Assembly (NCBI RefSeq): GCF_011386835.1
Contig: NC_088801.1
Span: 18,648,824 to 18,712,823 of the forward strand
DNA: 64,000 bases
Reading direction: 5' to 3'
Source: Chrysemys picta bellii
Lineage: Eukaryota; Chordata; Testudines; Emydidae
Of the stretch, positions 41,907 through 54,230 are shown piece by piece (position 1 is the first letter of the stretch; every line of letters begins with the position of its first letter). The notes under the pieces are model-generated. The model worked only from the letters and a program-made list of their open reading frames with translations, did not search any database and was not told the origin of the DNA. The translations under genes were made by a program, and so were the position numbers.

Positions 41907-44900
41907 AAAATAAATGTTAGGTGCCTTTTAGAAAATACCTACCGAACTGCTTTTCTTGTTTTAAAATAAAAAAAAAATTAAAAACAGAAAATATGATTAC
42001 AATGTTAAGATTGTAATTGAACAAGTCAGGAAATTTGGAATTCAGGTTCTTATAATAACCTTAACCCTAACATATGTGTGCGTTTCTGTATGGCTTTTTC
42101 ATTACATGGTTTTGAAGTAAGGTATAATAAATAACTGAATTGCTGTCTGACAAATAACTATCATTCCAAGGGCTTCCAAAGCATTTTTCAAATTATATAT
42201 GGATAGTGCCATTAATGGGATGGAGGCCAACAGTTCAGTAGCATACTTTACAACTGTAGTGGGAGGGGAAACTTTGGACATCACAACAAACCCTTATTAT
42301 ACAAAATTGCCATGGAATTTTTAACCTTAATAAAAAGCCAATAGGACCTTTTCTCATCCAAAAGGTAGAGGGAGAGCAAGAGACAGATTGAGGCAACTGA
42401 AATGGAATTCAGTTTACTTAAAGATGAAGGGCGGAGTTGACCCTTCTGAGACTGGAAGCTGTACTTCCACCAAATAGACTTAGTAAATTGTGTACTCTGT
42501 TTAAATTGCATTTTTTTTCTATAACTTAAAATGCACCGATAGCACTTTCAATTATCAAAGGGTGTCCAATAAATTGTGAATTTCTCCCATAAAGTCTCAG
42601 CTTCAGTTACAGGTGTTATTTCATATTATTTCTTATACTTCAACAAACACATAATCTTCAACGCATTTTAGACTTTGCCATATTCATTGACAAAGACCTG
42701 CTGAATACCAAAAGAAAAACAAAGAAATTTTGGTTTAGGACCCAATTAACCACATAATCCTTAAGACCCACTGAAGTACCGTGTTTTGTGTATGGTTATA
42801 AAGGATTCGAAAATGAAAAGATTTGAGCTCATTGACAGTTGATGCTGATTATGGAAAAGCTTATTTAACGCCAACAGTGTGTTTGGTGTTTTACAAGACA
42901 CAGATGATGACTGGAATGGTTCAGTTTTCTACAGTCATTGCATAATGGGGAAAATACACCCATCTTTTCTCATTGTAGATAACTATATTTACCCAGCAAG
43001 CTGAAAAGGTCAGTGCTCTCTATTGAGACTATATAAACATTGTAATCATCTGCTAGAAGTACTAAAGTGATACTTTTCCCATCTTAGAAACCTACGAGGT
43101 CTCTGACAGCCTAAGGAGCTAGAGTCCCAAGATAGTTCTGCCAGTCGGTAATACTCCTAAATAGTGTACAACATTTAGAATTCCCTTTTAGCTTAATGTC
43201 TTGGATCTTCTGAGGCTCATTATATGCATTTGGATTCTTAATCATTGTATTAACCTTTTTATTTCAAAACTTTACTACAGTAGGAAACATTAGATGAACT
43301 TTAACCCGGAAAGAGGAAAGGATTATGTAAACAAAAATAGACACAAGATAGAAATCCCCCTCCACTGATGGTTATAGATTTTAAATTAAATGGCATGAGA
43401 CATGGTTTATGTAATATAGGTTATCAACTTTTTCATGTTTTGGGTCACATTTTATAGAGATTATACTGTGGGTAACTTCTCACATTTGTGATCTCACAAC
43501 AATGTTGTGGAAACTGCAGCAATTGCTTACATGGAAAAGCTAATATTAAGCAAGGATTTAGGTATTTTTAGCTATCTAATAGGATAATAGTGTATCCTTT
43601 TTGAAAAAAGCATGTAGTAAAGTGCCTGCTTGCCTCTAAGCAGTTGGAAGCAAGGGGGAGCAGCCAGCACCAAGCCAGCAGTGGTCTGTAGATGGCACCT
43701 TGGCAACCACTGATGTTAAAGAAGCGTAGAAGACAAATGTGTCAATCCAAAGGATTCCCAGATTAAATAATTTTATAGGTTTTTTTTGTTCAAAGTTTAT
43801 CAAATGGAATTATAGGGGTCTTTCCAATAGTAATAGAGAGAAATAATACAATAATGAAATGGTCCCAAATTTCTGGAGTACAAAACATGCAAAGGAGAAC
43901 TCATCCATGTGGCTGGCAAACACTTGTCAGCATAGCTAGTTTGAAACAACCCTCCTCCAAGAAGCAGAAAGGCCAAATGATCTGCTTGAGGTGCAATGCC
44001 TGAGGAAAGGAATGGGTGTCCCTGCTGTCATTAAAAAAGTAAATAGTAATAATTACTTAATAGACTACTATGTGAGAGTTTTTTTGTCGTCATTGGATAA
44101 TATATTTAGTGTTATGAAATAGCCAGACTTATATAAACAATCATTATTACAAAAGAAAACAAAATAGTGGGTTCCAAACAATTAAGAGTCACTACAGCTC
44201 TAAATAAGACAAATTACTGTGGATTAGTTCTTTCTGGATGACTGTTTGCTTATTACAAGTGAATAAATCTGATTAAGACTGACTAATATTTAATCCTCTC
44301 CAAACACATTTTTGATATCATATGTGTCGCTATGCATCAATATCCTGTTTTATCAGTTCAAAATAAAACTGGCTTATAGGCCTTGTCTTTTCTAGGAAAA
44401 AAGTTGTGTTCTCTACTATGTTCGTTTATGTAGAAACTAATTTGTGGTAAAATCCTAGTGAAAACAAGACAGTTTGTAGTTTTCACATGTTAGTAAGTAA
44501 AGATAAATACTAGTGGGTAGCCTAGGTCTTACCTTAATCTGCTAATGTGACAAAACTACAGACTGGCCATGTGTTCACTAGGATTTTACTGTATGGTAAG
44601 AAAACACCAGTTTTCCTAATGTGGACACACTCATAGGAAGACTGCTGAAACAATATAGCAAGAGGCATGCTTACCCTGATGTCTAGATGAGGCTCCACTA
44701 AGTACGAGAGTGACTTCAGTTCATTACGTTGAATTTAGGAACTTCCATTAGCTATCAAACCTTTTTTTTGAAACTGCATATGACAAGGAAAATAGCATGC
44801 ACTTTCACAATTTAATCTTTCAAATCTAGCAGGGTATATGGTTTATGTTCATGCCTGCATAAAAGTTTTAAATCGAAGTCAAACCAGAAAAAAAAGTGTT

Positions 44901-45025
44901 TGAACAATATTATTTGATAACTAAAAAATGCCTGAATGGATTTTCTCCAGATATTCCAAAAGTAGTTAATTGGTCTGCCAAGCATGAGAACTTCTAAAAT
45001 GTAACTTTTGGGACTGGAATGTTGA

Positions 45026-45105
45026 AATGGGCTGTAGCCCACGGAAGCTTATGCACAAATAAATTTGTTAGTCTCTAAGGTGCCACAAGTACTCCTGTTC
45101 TTTTT
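45026..45105 (+). mobile_element. Penelope-like tail fragment
   Basis: GAAATGGGCTGTAGCCCACG, AAGCTTATGC, TAAATTTGTTAGTCTCTAAG and GTGCCACAAGTACTCC give the same ordered tail as the right arm of the copy at 57515-58400. Confidence 0.8.
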
Positions 45106-45944
45106 ATAGTAAATAGAGGTTTAGAATGGAAGTTTCTTCTAATTCACAACTATAGTATTTCTTTTGTTTACACTATTTGCCACACATGTTTGATGAAAGA
45201 CTTGACATTTTGGTACATTAGCTACAATTCATTTGTTTGGTCTTGTAGTAATTGCACACACAAGGCTTCAGGCACATTTATACAAGCAAATACACAGTAA
45301 TAATCATAAGAGTTTTACAGAGCTACTTTGTAGCGAGAGAAAAACTGTTAAATGGCCTGTCCCAAAAAACACATTTTTAAAATAAATACAGATAGTGAAA
45401 ACAGGTTTTAATGAACATTTTTAGCAAGCTGCTAGAGTTCACTGGTAAATAAGGTTTCTAGCCTTTAGCAAATTAATACAGACTATTCCTAGTTCAAAAT
45501 GTTCAAGGAGTATTTGATGTGCATGTTGATGACCACATGTAAAATGTTTTCCACTGTTCAAATCACAGAATACTGTTTTCTGTTCATTTTCAAAGAAAAT
45601 AACAGCCTTTGGGATAATTGGCTTGTTTTTGCCCCTCAAGATTATATGTTTTATTAACTAATATATCTTAAATTCTAGGCGTTCTTGGATGTTCTTGAAG
45701 CATTTACATTTTGTTTTAACCCTCCTTTTCTTGAGTAAGTCTCAAAGAAAACTACTACTTGTAATTGAGAACAAACTAACTGAAAAACAATACATACATT
45801 TTAAAACCCCTGTATTTTATGAAGATTTCAGTCACTTGTGAAGCCAAATTCATGCAAGTTTAGTAAGGCCAGTATCAGACCAGAACTTGCAGTTTGTGAT
45901 GTGTTTAGCTTCATGTTTGTGATAAGAAGGCATATCTCTTGCAG

Positions 45945-46047
45945 GTGATGATGAACAATCCACACAGATGGCTGCAAGTTGGGAGGATCAGAAGGTGACT
46001 GAAGCAGCCTCAGATGGTTTTGTTGCTATTAAAATTGATATAAAAAG
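45945..46047 (+). CDS. UBXN4: UBXN4 exon 2
   Basis: 103 nt, acceptor CTTGCAG|GTGATG and donor AAAAAG|GTTTGG, phase 1 to 2. It encodes DDEQSTQMAASWEDQKVTEA then ASDGFVAIKID, part of the thioredoxin-like N-terminal region. Confidence 0.95.
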
Positions 46048-46992
46048 GTTTGGTCACATTCTAACACTTTACATGTTGTGGTCTTTTTCAGTTTTGGTTA
46101 ATAATAATAATACCTAGCTCTTTAAGACATCTCCTGTTTGCTCTAGGGCCTTGCATCTGAAGTACATTCAATAGTCTTGGTGCAGCTGGAGGCTAAAAAA
46201 TTAGCAGATGATGCATATGATTTACTCCAGCTTTAAAAGTATTCTAGTTACGTTCCTGCTGCAGTATTGTAGTCAACAGCCAAATCATGGTCTGGTTGAT
46301 CCTTGTCGAAGCACAATAATTAAGTGTTATAAAATCAGACAAATGTGAGTGTTCTAAAAGGACTTTTGAATTTGTCAAGTAAAGATTTTAGCTAGTTCAG
46401 TAATTTCCATGAGTCACAAAAATTGAAAAATCTTGCAGGCCTGGATGTCCCAACAGAAACAAACCTAGGAAATGGGTTGACTCGGGTTGAATCATTGCTG
46501 TGCACACAGTACAAAAACACCAATGTCCCTCACTGAGTTACTCAGAATTGTAGCACTATCCCTGGCTGTACCTAGCGTCTCCATTCCATAAGCAGACAAT
46601 ATATTGAAATTTACAAGAATCCCATTATCTTGAAGCACTCAAAGGAGAATTTTTGTAAATTTCATTCTACTGCTTGTTGTCAGAGTCAGGTGTCATACTA
46701 CCAGTGATCCAAAATGATGGTGTTATTTTGCCCCATAGTTTCACTAAAATAATCTAGTGTGGACTTTTACAGCCTGTTGTAATAGCCAAGAATGTTGACT
46801 ATTTCCAATGTATTAATGAGAAAATGTAGCTGAAGGTCATTTTCCATAATCTCGTGAGTCTTTGAACAGTCCCATGTACAATGAGTGTGTGTCACTTATA
46901 GGTTGTGATGTGATGAGACTAACTCTTCCTAATCTATGATTGGTATAAAGTGATTAGACTGATCTGCTAAACATATCTTTTGCTTTATACAG
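46048..46992. other. UBXN4 intron 2
   Basis: 945 bp of AT-rich sequence; nothing recognised. Confidence 0.5.
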
Positions 46993-47021
46993 CGAAGCAT
47001 GTCTACAGTTCTCACAAATCT
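46993..47021 (+). CDS. UBXN4: UBXN4 exon 3, 29-nt microexon
   Basis: Acceptor TTTATACAG|CGAAGC and donor AATCT|GTATCC, phase 2 to 1. With flanking exons it gives S-EACLQFSQI-Y, the conserved residues between IDIK and PVVCIPSSFF. Without it exons 2 and 4 would not join in frame. It is too short for an ORF search and was found by requiring these residues. Confidence 0.92.
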
Positions 47022-48060
47022 GTATCCTTTTAAAATCAATTCAAATGTTTCGTTTTGTTTTAGAGATATTTGTTGTTTACAATTATAGGGCCCTCTCCCT
47101 AGGATTAAGATTTCCAATAAGACACACTGTTGAAACAGTTTCATAAGGCATAGGGGTATATGTAGAAGATTATATGTAGGAATACATATAAAAACATATA
47201 TTTAAAATGTAGTTAAAAGCCATTATGACCAGCTACCATTCTTCAGTTATTTGGGTAAAGATATGTAATTAGAGCGAGTTCAATAACTGATCACATAATG
47301 TCCTCTAAATTGAAGATAATCAGATTTTCCACATAATAGGAATAACCCAGTTATTGGAGACTTGAAAGACCATAACTGGTGATATGTACTGGTGTTAATA
47401 TTTAGAATTACAAAAAATAAATAATTTAGATGCTATACTATTAATTGAAGTTGGGATGGAGGAAGAGGAATAAAATGTCTGACTCTAAGGGCTGGATTCC
47501 ACTTTTAGTTATGCAGATGTAAATCAAGAGTAACTCCATTATGCGTAATAAATAGCCCTCTACTTAAAACTCCTACAATTCTCTGTGGTGGTGGGGATAG
47601 AGAGGAAGGAAGAAAGCAAATTCCATACTTATAAGAACATCCTTTGATGTTTTGTTCTTTCAATAGCTAGTGTTAATTGAAGTACAACCAGAATGTGCAT
47701 TGATTTTAATGGATTTCTTACTATTATTTCATATTCTGCTTAACGCTAAAACATAACATACTTGTTCTAAAGCATAATTGGATTATCTGTAATACCGTTA
47801 TACATGATAGACTGCTCTGGCATGTTTATGAATTCTTTCACAAACAGTATTGATTTCAGATACATATATAATTTTCTTTTAAGCCTTGTATTGGAGAGAA
47901 GTGCTTTAACTTAAAATAGAGCAGAAAGTCTAGTTTTGGAGTGGTGGATTTCAGATTGATACGGTGCATTTTCCTTTTCTAGTAGCTTACTCATTAGTTT
48001 TTCTTTTAATCTTGCTGCTTTAACTACATCCATTTATTGGCCTTTACTATTACTGTGCAG
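47022..48060. other. UBXN4 intron 3
   Basis: About 1.04 kb, AT-rich. Words near 47495-47545 (ATGCAGATGTAAATCAAGAG, TAACTCCATT) hint at an old L3-like 3' end, not well supported. Confidence 0.4.
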
Positions 48061-48179
48061 ATCCTGTAGTATGTATTCCATCCAGCTTCTTTATAGGAGA
48101 CAATGGAATCCCCTTGGAAGTAATTGCTGGCAGTGTCTCTGCAGAGGAGCTTATTACCAGAATCCACAAAGTCAAACAG
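48061..48179 (+). CDS. UBXN4: UBXN4 exon 4
   Basis: 119 nt, acceptor ACTGTGCAG|ATCCTG and donor AAACAG|GTAACA, phase 1 to 0. It encodes PVVCIPSSFFIGDNGIPLEV and IAGSVSAEELITRIHKVKQ, the end of the thioredoxin-like domain. Confidence 0.95.
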
Positions 48180-48591
48180 GTAACAAATGCTTGCACACCA
48201 GCTTTTTCGGTATATGAAATACTGTCACGAGGGCTTGTGGCCTTCATCTCTCCAAGACAGCAGACGACATTGGGCCCAAGTGTATGACCAGAGGAAGCAA
48301 GAACTACTGGATCGGTATTCTGTCATTCCCAGGCAGCAAAGTTACTGCCTTGTCCAATTATGCACAGATGAACTAATTTTGAAAACTGTTTGTCTATGTT
48401 AAGTTAACCAATTGGCACAGGAGGTTAAGAGCACCTACACTACACTGACACAAAAAGGATATGTGTGCTAAACAATTCTTAATCATTGCTCTGTTCAGAG
48501 CTGCTATTCTAGCAGGGCTTGGACATGGTTTAATAATGTGATGGTAACGTGGTCTGTAGTGTTGACTCAAACAAAACTATCTACATTTATG
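48180..48591. other. Start of UBXN4 intron 4
   Basis: No feature recognised. Confidence 0.4.
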
Positions 48592-48935
48592 TTTGCAGTG
48601 TTCAGCTGTGTTGGTCAGAGGATATTAGAGAGACAAGGTGGGTGAGGTAATCTTTTATTGGACCAACTTGTTATTATACCTATCTCATAGAACTGGAAGG
48701 AACCATTGAGTCCAGTCCCCTGCCTTCACTAGCAAGACCAAGTACTGTTCCTGATTTTTTTTTTTCCCCCCTCCCCAGATCCCTAAATGGCCCCCTCAAG
48801 GATTGAACTCACAACGCTGGGTTTAGCAGGCCAATGCTCAAACCACTGAGCTATCCCTAAGCATTTTTTTCTATTGGTGAAAGAGACAAGCTTTATAGCT
48901 TAGCTCTTCTTCAGGTCTGGGACAGGTATTCAGAG
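48592..48935 (-). mobile_element. Penelope-like terminal fragment split by a SINE
   Basis: AGAGACAAGGTGGGTGAGGT, CTTTTATTGGACCAACTTG then (after the SINE) GGTGAAAGAGACAAGCTTTA and TTCTTCAGGTCTGGGA match the terminal part of the minus-strand element at 19945. The two halves rejoin across 48675-48860. Confidence 0.75.
48675..48860 (-). mobile_element. tRNA-derived SINE, Cry I-like
   Basis: On the minus strand the copy begins GGGATAGCTCAGTGGTTTGA (box A) with GAGTTCAATCC (box B) about 50 nt on, then GGGGCCATTTAGGGATCTGG. It ends in a CR1-like tail region (TCCAGTTCTATGAGAT). The tRNA-like head plus LINE-like tail is the structure of cryptodiran SINEs mobilised by CR1. It is inserted in the Penelope terminal fragment. 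Confidence 0.85.
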
Positions 48936-48964
48936 TATCCAGCTAAATACAGTTAAATCCAGAG

Positions 48965-49884
48965 CTAGTGAACAGGAGTAGCAAATGGGGGTTTTGCAAG
49001 GGAGTTCTCCAGGTGAAGGAGGAGCAACTACATGACTTTGGTGTGAGTTTGTGGACTGTTAACTACTTACTTGCTTGAAGTTTATAGTGTGGACTGTTAG
49101 GGGGGCTGTGTGTTGAGCCTAGCAAGCTTCTAGGTAAGGTTGAGAGCTTCCTAACAAAGCTCTAGCCTACCATCTTTTGATCCCTAATCCCTTTAGATCC
49201 CTGGACAAAGGTGGTGGGACTAACTCAGGGAAAATAGGGGTTTTAAAAGCTAGCTTGTAAGTGACTATAGTTGCTGCTCCTGTTCACCAGCTCATGTGAG
49301 TTTTGCAAGGGATTTTAGAGAGGGAGCGTGAGAGCCAGATACACCTAATGAACATTTTCTAAACTTTCTCCAATAACAGCCTGCCCTCAACCTCCCTTCC
49401 TCCCCCCACAAAAAGAAACCCCTACAAGAATAAAAATAATGCAGACAAAAGTCCAGCAGCAGAGTGGGGGCTATCCAGTTCATTGCACTGAATGCAGCAT
49501 GTATGATAACCTGCTTTGTGGGCAGGTGGCATATGTGTGCATTAGTGCAAGCAGCTCATGGCTCTGAGACCAAGTATGAACTATTGAGACCAGGGTATCT
49601 GAACTGGAGGAGCCAAGGGAAACAGAGCGGTACATAGACAAGACGTTCCGGGATGGAGTAAAGCGCCCCACCCCCAGTCTGACAGCCTCTGTGCTGTTGT
49701 GGAGGATGAAGGTCTTAGGGAAGGAGAACCTCAAGCAATAACAGAGGGAAATTATTCCATAGTTGGGATCCTCCTTCCAGATGATGTCATGGTGTCCTCT
49801 TGCACTGAGGATACTTCTACGGGGGGGAGGGAACCCTGGTTATTAGAAGAGACAGGTAATAGTAATTGCAGATTTGATCATTAC
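48965..49884 (+). mobile_element. CR1 5' region and ORF1 remnant
   Basis: Read plus, this has CR1 5' UTR-like sequence and then a frameshifted ORF1. LREGEPQAITEG and VGILLPDDVMVSSCTEDTS (49717-49830) resemble CR1 ORF1, which also has upstream words encoded by TACATAGACAAGACGTTCCG. It is probably the front of the CR1 copy that resumes at 50111. Confidence 0.7.
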
Positions 49885-50110
49885 TAAGGCTACATTTTAG
49901 TCACGGGTATTTTCAGTAAAAGTCACAGACAGGTCACAAAAATTCATGGCCCGTGACCTGTCCATGACTTTTACTAAAAATACCGATGACTAAACTTGGG
50001 TAGGGAGGGGGAGGGAAGGCTGCCCGGGGTGGTGGAGGGGGGTGGCGGCGGCACGCAGCCCAGGACCCCTACTGGTACTGGAGAGGGTGGGTTGGTGGCG
50101 GGACCCCCAC
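49885..50110. mobile_element. MITE with palindromic arms, right end missing
   Basis: CTAAGGCTACATTTTAGTCA starts it. A 39-nt left arm (49899-49937) pairs with 49953-49991 across a 15-nt loop, with few mismatches (AGTCACGGGTATTTTCAGTA against its inverted partner). A G-rich part follows. It separates CR1 ORF1 from ORF2. Confidence 0.72.
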
Positions 50111-52560
50111 TGGTGTCAACTGGGAACATGTCACCTCAGAATGGGATTCAGAGATAAAATGTCTAGACTCCAGTAATGACTGCTTCTTGGAGAAGTTAGT
50201 CCTGGCACCAACAAGGGAAGAGGCAACTCTTGATTTAGTCCTAAATGGCACATAGGATCTCTAAGAGGTGAATATAGTTGAAGCAATCAGTAATAGCAAC
50301 CATAACATAATTAAATTTAACATCCTTCGGGGCACGGAGGGAATACAAAAGAAACCCACAACAGTAGCATTTAACTTCAAAAAGAAGAACAATACAAAAA
50401 TGAGGAGGCTTGTTAAAAGGAACAGTCACCAGAGTAAAATGCCTGCAAGCTCCATGGAAGCTTTTCAAAAACACCATAATAGAGGCTCAAACTATATGTA
50501 TATCTCAAATTTAAAAAAAACAAAACAGTAAGAGGACCAGAAAAATGTCACCGTGCCTAAACAACAGAGTAAAAAAGTGTCTAGAGACAAAAAAGATATC
50601 TTTTAAACATTGGAAGTCAAATCCTACTGTGGAAAATAGGAACATAAACTCTGGCAAGTGAAGTGTAAAAGTATAATTAGGCAGGCCAAAAAAGAGTTTG
50701 AAGAGCAACTAGCAAAAGACACCAAAACTATGAGCAATTTTTTTAACTACATCAGAAGCTGGAAACCTGCCAAACAGTGGGGCCACTGGACAATCAAGGT
50801 GCTGAAGGAGCACTCAAGGAAGACTGAGCCATTGCGGAGATGCTAAATGGATTCTTTGCATGGGTCTGCGCTGAAGAAGATATGAGAGATTCCCAGACCT
50901 GAGCCATTCTTTTTGGGTGACAAATCTGAGGAACAGTCACAGATTGAGGTGTCAGTAGATGAGGTTTCAGAACAAATTGATAAATTAAACAATAAGTCAC
51001 CAGGATGAAATGGTATTCACCCAAGATTTCTGAGGGAACTCAAATATGAAATGGCAGAACTACTAATGTGGTATGTAATCCATCGCTTAAAGCAGCCTCT
51101 GTACCAGATGACTGGCAGATAGCTAATGTGAAAAAAGGTTTTAAAAAAGCCTCCAGAGGCAATCCTGGCAATTACAGGCCAGTAAGCCTAACTTCAGTAT
51201 CAGGCAGATTTGTTGAAACTTTTTTTTTTCCTTAGAAAATCATGCCTCTTTAATCTATTAGAATTCTTTGAAGGGGGCGTCAACAAACCTAGATAAGGGT
51301 GATCTAGTTCATAGAGAACTTGGACTTTCAGAAAGGCGTTGATGAGGTCCCTCAACAAAGGCTCTTACGCAAAGTTGGCAGTCATGGATCAGTAGCTCGT
51401 TAAAAGAGAGGAAACAAAGGGTAGGAATAAATGGTCAATTTTACACAGTGGCACAGGATAAATAGCGGTGTCCCTCAAGGATCTGTGCAGGTACCAATGC
51501 TGTTCAACATATTCATAAATGATCTGGAAAAGAGGGTAAACAGTGAGGTGTCAAAATTTGCAGATCATACAAAAATACTCAAGATAGTTAAGTCCAAAGC
51601 AGACTGTCCAAAGGGATCGCACAAAACTGGATGACTGGGCAACAAAATGGCAGATGAAATTCATTGCTGATAAATGCAAAGCAATGCACATTGGAAAACA
51701 ATCCCAAGTGTACATGCCAAATGATGGGTCTAAATTAGCTGATGCCATTCAAGAAAAAGATCTTGGAGTCGTTGTGGATGTTTCTCTGAAAACATCTGCT
51801 CAATGTGCAGTGGCAGCCAAAAAAGCTAACAGTGTTGGGAGTTATTAGGAAAGGGACAAAGAAGAAAATAGAAAGTATAATGCCACTACTATGTAAATCC
51901 ATAGCACGCCCACACCTTGAGTACTGTGTGCAGTTCTGGTTGCCCCATCTCAAAAAAAGATATATTAGGATTGAAAAAAGTACATAAAAAGGCAACAAAA
52001 ATGATTAGGTGTATGGAACAGCTTCCATGTGAGGAGAGATTAAAAATCTTGGGACTGTTCAGCTTAGAAAAGAGACGACTTAGTAGGGATATGATAGAGG
52101 TCTATAAAGTCACAAATGGTGTGGAGAAAGTGAATAAGGAAGTGTTATTTACTCCTTCACATAACACAAGAACAAGGGGTTACCCAATTAAATTAATAGG
52201 CAGGTTTAAAACTGACATAAGAAATACTTCACACAACATACAATCAACCAGTGGAACTCATTGCCAAAGGATTTTGTGAAGGCCAAAACTATAACTGGAT
52301 TCAAAAAAGAATTACCTATGTTCATGGAGGATAGGTCCATCTGTGGCTATTAGCCAAAATGGTCAGGGACACAGCCCCATGCTCTGGATGTGCTTAACCT
52401 CTGATAGCCAGTAGCTGGGACTGGATGAATTACTTGATAAATTGTCCTGTTCTGTTCATTCCCTCTGAAGCATCTGGTGCTGGCCACTGTCTGATGACAA
52501 GATACTGGGCCAAATTGTCGATTAGTCTGACCCTATATGGCCATTTTTATGTTTGTAGGA
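50111..52560 (+). mobile_element. CR1 LINE ORF2 and 3' end, degraded
   Basis: Plus-strand frames carry the endonuclease end (LVLAPTREEATLDLVLNGT, then SNSNHNIIKFN, where SDH has become SNH), RT words (SGVPQGSVQVPMLFNIFIND motif B, KFADHT where FADD has become FADH), a thumb segment (LEYCVQFWLPHLK) and [17 protein letters not shown]. The CR1 3' tail ends near 52560. Both catalytic motifs are altered, so this copy is dead and older than the one at 2461. Confidence 0.92.
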
Positions 52561-52564
52561 TGGA

Positions 52565-52835
52565 ACAGATTGTTAAACATAAGGAGTTAATAGATGTTGC
52601 AAGAGTCCATTCACAGTGAAGTGAACAGTTAACACTTCTGCAGTAATAGGACAAAGGAGGTTTAGTGAGTTACAGGTTGTTATAATGAGCCATAAATCCA
52701 GCATCTTTATTAATGTTCATGATTTAGCTGTGGCACTGAGTATCTTTCTCAGACCTGAAGACAAGCTCTGTGTAAGCTCAAAAGCCTCTCTTTCATCAAC
52801 AGAAGTTGGTCCAGTAAAATATATTATCTCACTCA
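52565..52835. mobile_element. Penelope-related fold-back fragment
   Basis: The left half (GAGCCATAAATCCAGCATCT) reads like the minus element at 20225. The right half (CAGACCTGAAGACAAGCTCT, CAACAGAAGTTGGTCCAGTA) is the same terminal sequence in the opposite orientation. A short inverted-duplicate remnant. Confidence 0.62.
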
Positions 52836-52931
52836 CATTGTCTATCCAAATTTATATCACATTAAAGATTTTAAAAGCATAGGACTAGCACTACATTCCA
52901 GCAGTAATCATATTCAAACATGGTTCTAGCC

Positions 52932-53268
52932 CAGGGATCGGCAACGTTCGGCACACGGCTCGCCAGGGTAAGCACCCTGGCGGGCCGGGCCAGTTTTATT
53001 TATCTGCTGACGCAGCAGGTTCGGCGGATCGCGGCCCCCCACTGGCCGCGGTTCACCGTCCCGGGCCAATGGGGGTGGCAAGAAGCGGCGCAGGCGAGCG
53101 ATGTGCTGGCCGCGGCTTCTCGCCGCCCCCATTGGCCCAGGACGGCGAACCGCGGCCAGTGGGGCCCGCGATCGGCCGAACCTGACGTGTCAGCAGGTAA
53201 ATAAAACTGGGCCGGCCCGCCAGGGTGCTTACCCTGGCAAGCTGCGTGCCGAATGTTGCCGACTCCTG
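52932..53268. mobile_element. Near-palindromic GC-rich hAT MITE, 337 bp
   Basis: CAGGGATCGGCAACGTTCGG at the left is mirrored by CCGAATGTTGCCGACTCCTG at the right. The arms run almost to the centre (CCGCGGTTCACCGTCC against GGACGGCGAACCGCGG). TTCTAGCC and ATCTAGCC flank it (7 of 8). It has no coding capacity. Confidence 0.88.
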
Positions 53269-53604
53269 ATCTAGCCCATTCATGTTATAACTTTTTTCTC
53301 TATCAGTCTAGACAGAAAGAAATGTTAAAATCATGGTAGAAAACTTTGAGATAAACCTGGTAGAAGCATTAGTTTCTTAATATAGTGTTCACATGTTTTC
53401 AGTGCATACGGGCTAAGAAAAAAGTTGCAATACAGTTGGGACACAATATATTTGATAACTTATCGAATATTTATTTTTGTAGGGCTTACAAGGCTTGCTT
53501 TCACCCACCAAAGAAAAAATGGTTCATAGGGCTTAAGCTTCAAGCCTGAGAGCACAATCTAAATTTTGTAGTCTTGTCTATCACTGCTTTTTTTTCTTTC
53601 TAAG

Positions 53605-53755
53605 ATGCATGCAGTAAAAAATGAATCATTAGAGAATGGGAGTGAGTTGTCTGCTCAGAGTCCCTCCTTCCAGGCTAACACCACTTCCGAAAACGCTCAG
53701 TCCAGAACCGTTGAGCTTTGTGAAACACAGCTTGAGACAATAAGCACTTCTGACG
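53605..53755 (+). CDS. UBXN4: UBXN4 exon 5
   Basis: 151 nt, acceptor TTTCTAAG|ATGCAT and donor GACG|GTAATT, phase 0 to 1. It encodes MHAVKNESLENGSELSAQSP and ends ELCETQLETISTSD, a Ser/Glu-rich variable linker. Its position fits UBXN4 despite low conservation. Confidence 0.88.
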
Positions 53756-54230
53756 GTAATTAACAACAACTCTATATATACTAGTTTGCTCTTCAAATAT
53801 TAACAGTATGGTTGCCATCTTCTTAAAATTAACATGAATGGTGGTAAAATATTTGTGTCCTTTTGGGGATGATAGTATTTTCTCAGAGCACATCTTGCAG
53901 AAAGTCTACTAAAAAAGCCACAAGTCCTGTCATCTCACATTGTTGTAGTGAGTAGAAAATTACGCTCTTGTAAGATAGTAATTAATAAATTATTTAACTA
54001 CAGTGTTCTTAAAATTAAACTCAGTTCTTTAGTTCTAAATATCTGTTCCTCCTTAGGTTATCGACCTTATCAGTAAAGCACTATTTTTAGAGGAATTAAT
54101 GCTTGGTAAACAGTAGTCCTACAACACAGCCTAGTATGTTTCTTTAAGAGGGCAATCGTTAGCAAAAATAGTAACACATGACAAATATGCCTTTTTTCTT
54201 CCTCTGTATGACTTCCTAAAACACTTGAAG

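Larger units (their letters stand above)
40246..45944. other. UBXN4 intron 1, distal part
   Basis: About 5.7 kb of AT-rich intron. It holds a compact perfect hairpin (41851-41906), a possible hAT MITE at 43419-43707 (GGTTATCAACTTTTTC to GGCAACCACTG) and a possible TIR element at about 44384-44625, both weak. A Penelope tail lies at 45026. No other gene recognised. Confidence 0.5.

Noticed and set aside
43419..43707. Certain hAT element in UBXN4 intron 1
   Set aside because: The ends are only loosely inverted and no target duplication is visible, so it is mentioned only as a weak possibility within the intron entry.
48790..48860. A functional tRNA gene on the minus strand
   Set aside because: It has A and B boxes, but the rest is a SINE body with a CR1-like tail and no tRNA cloverleaf 3' half.
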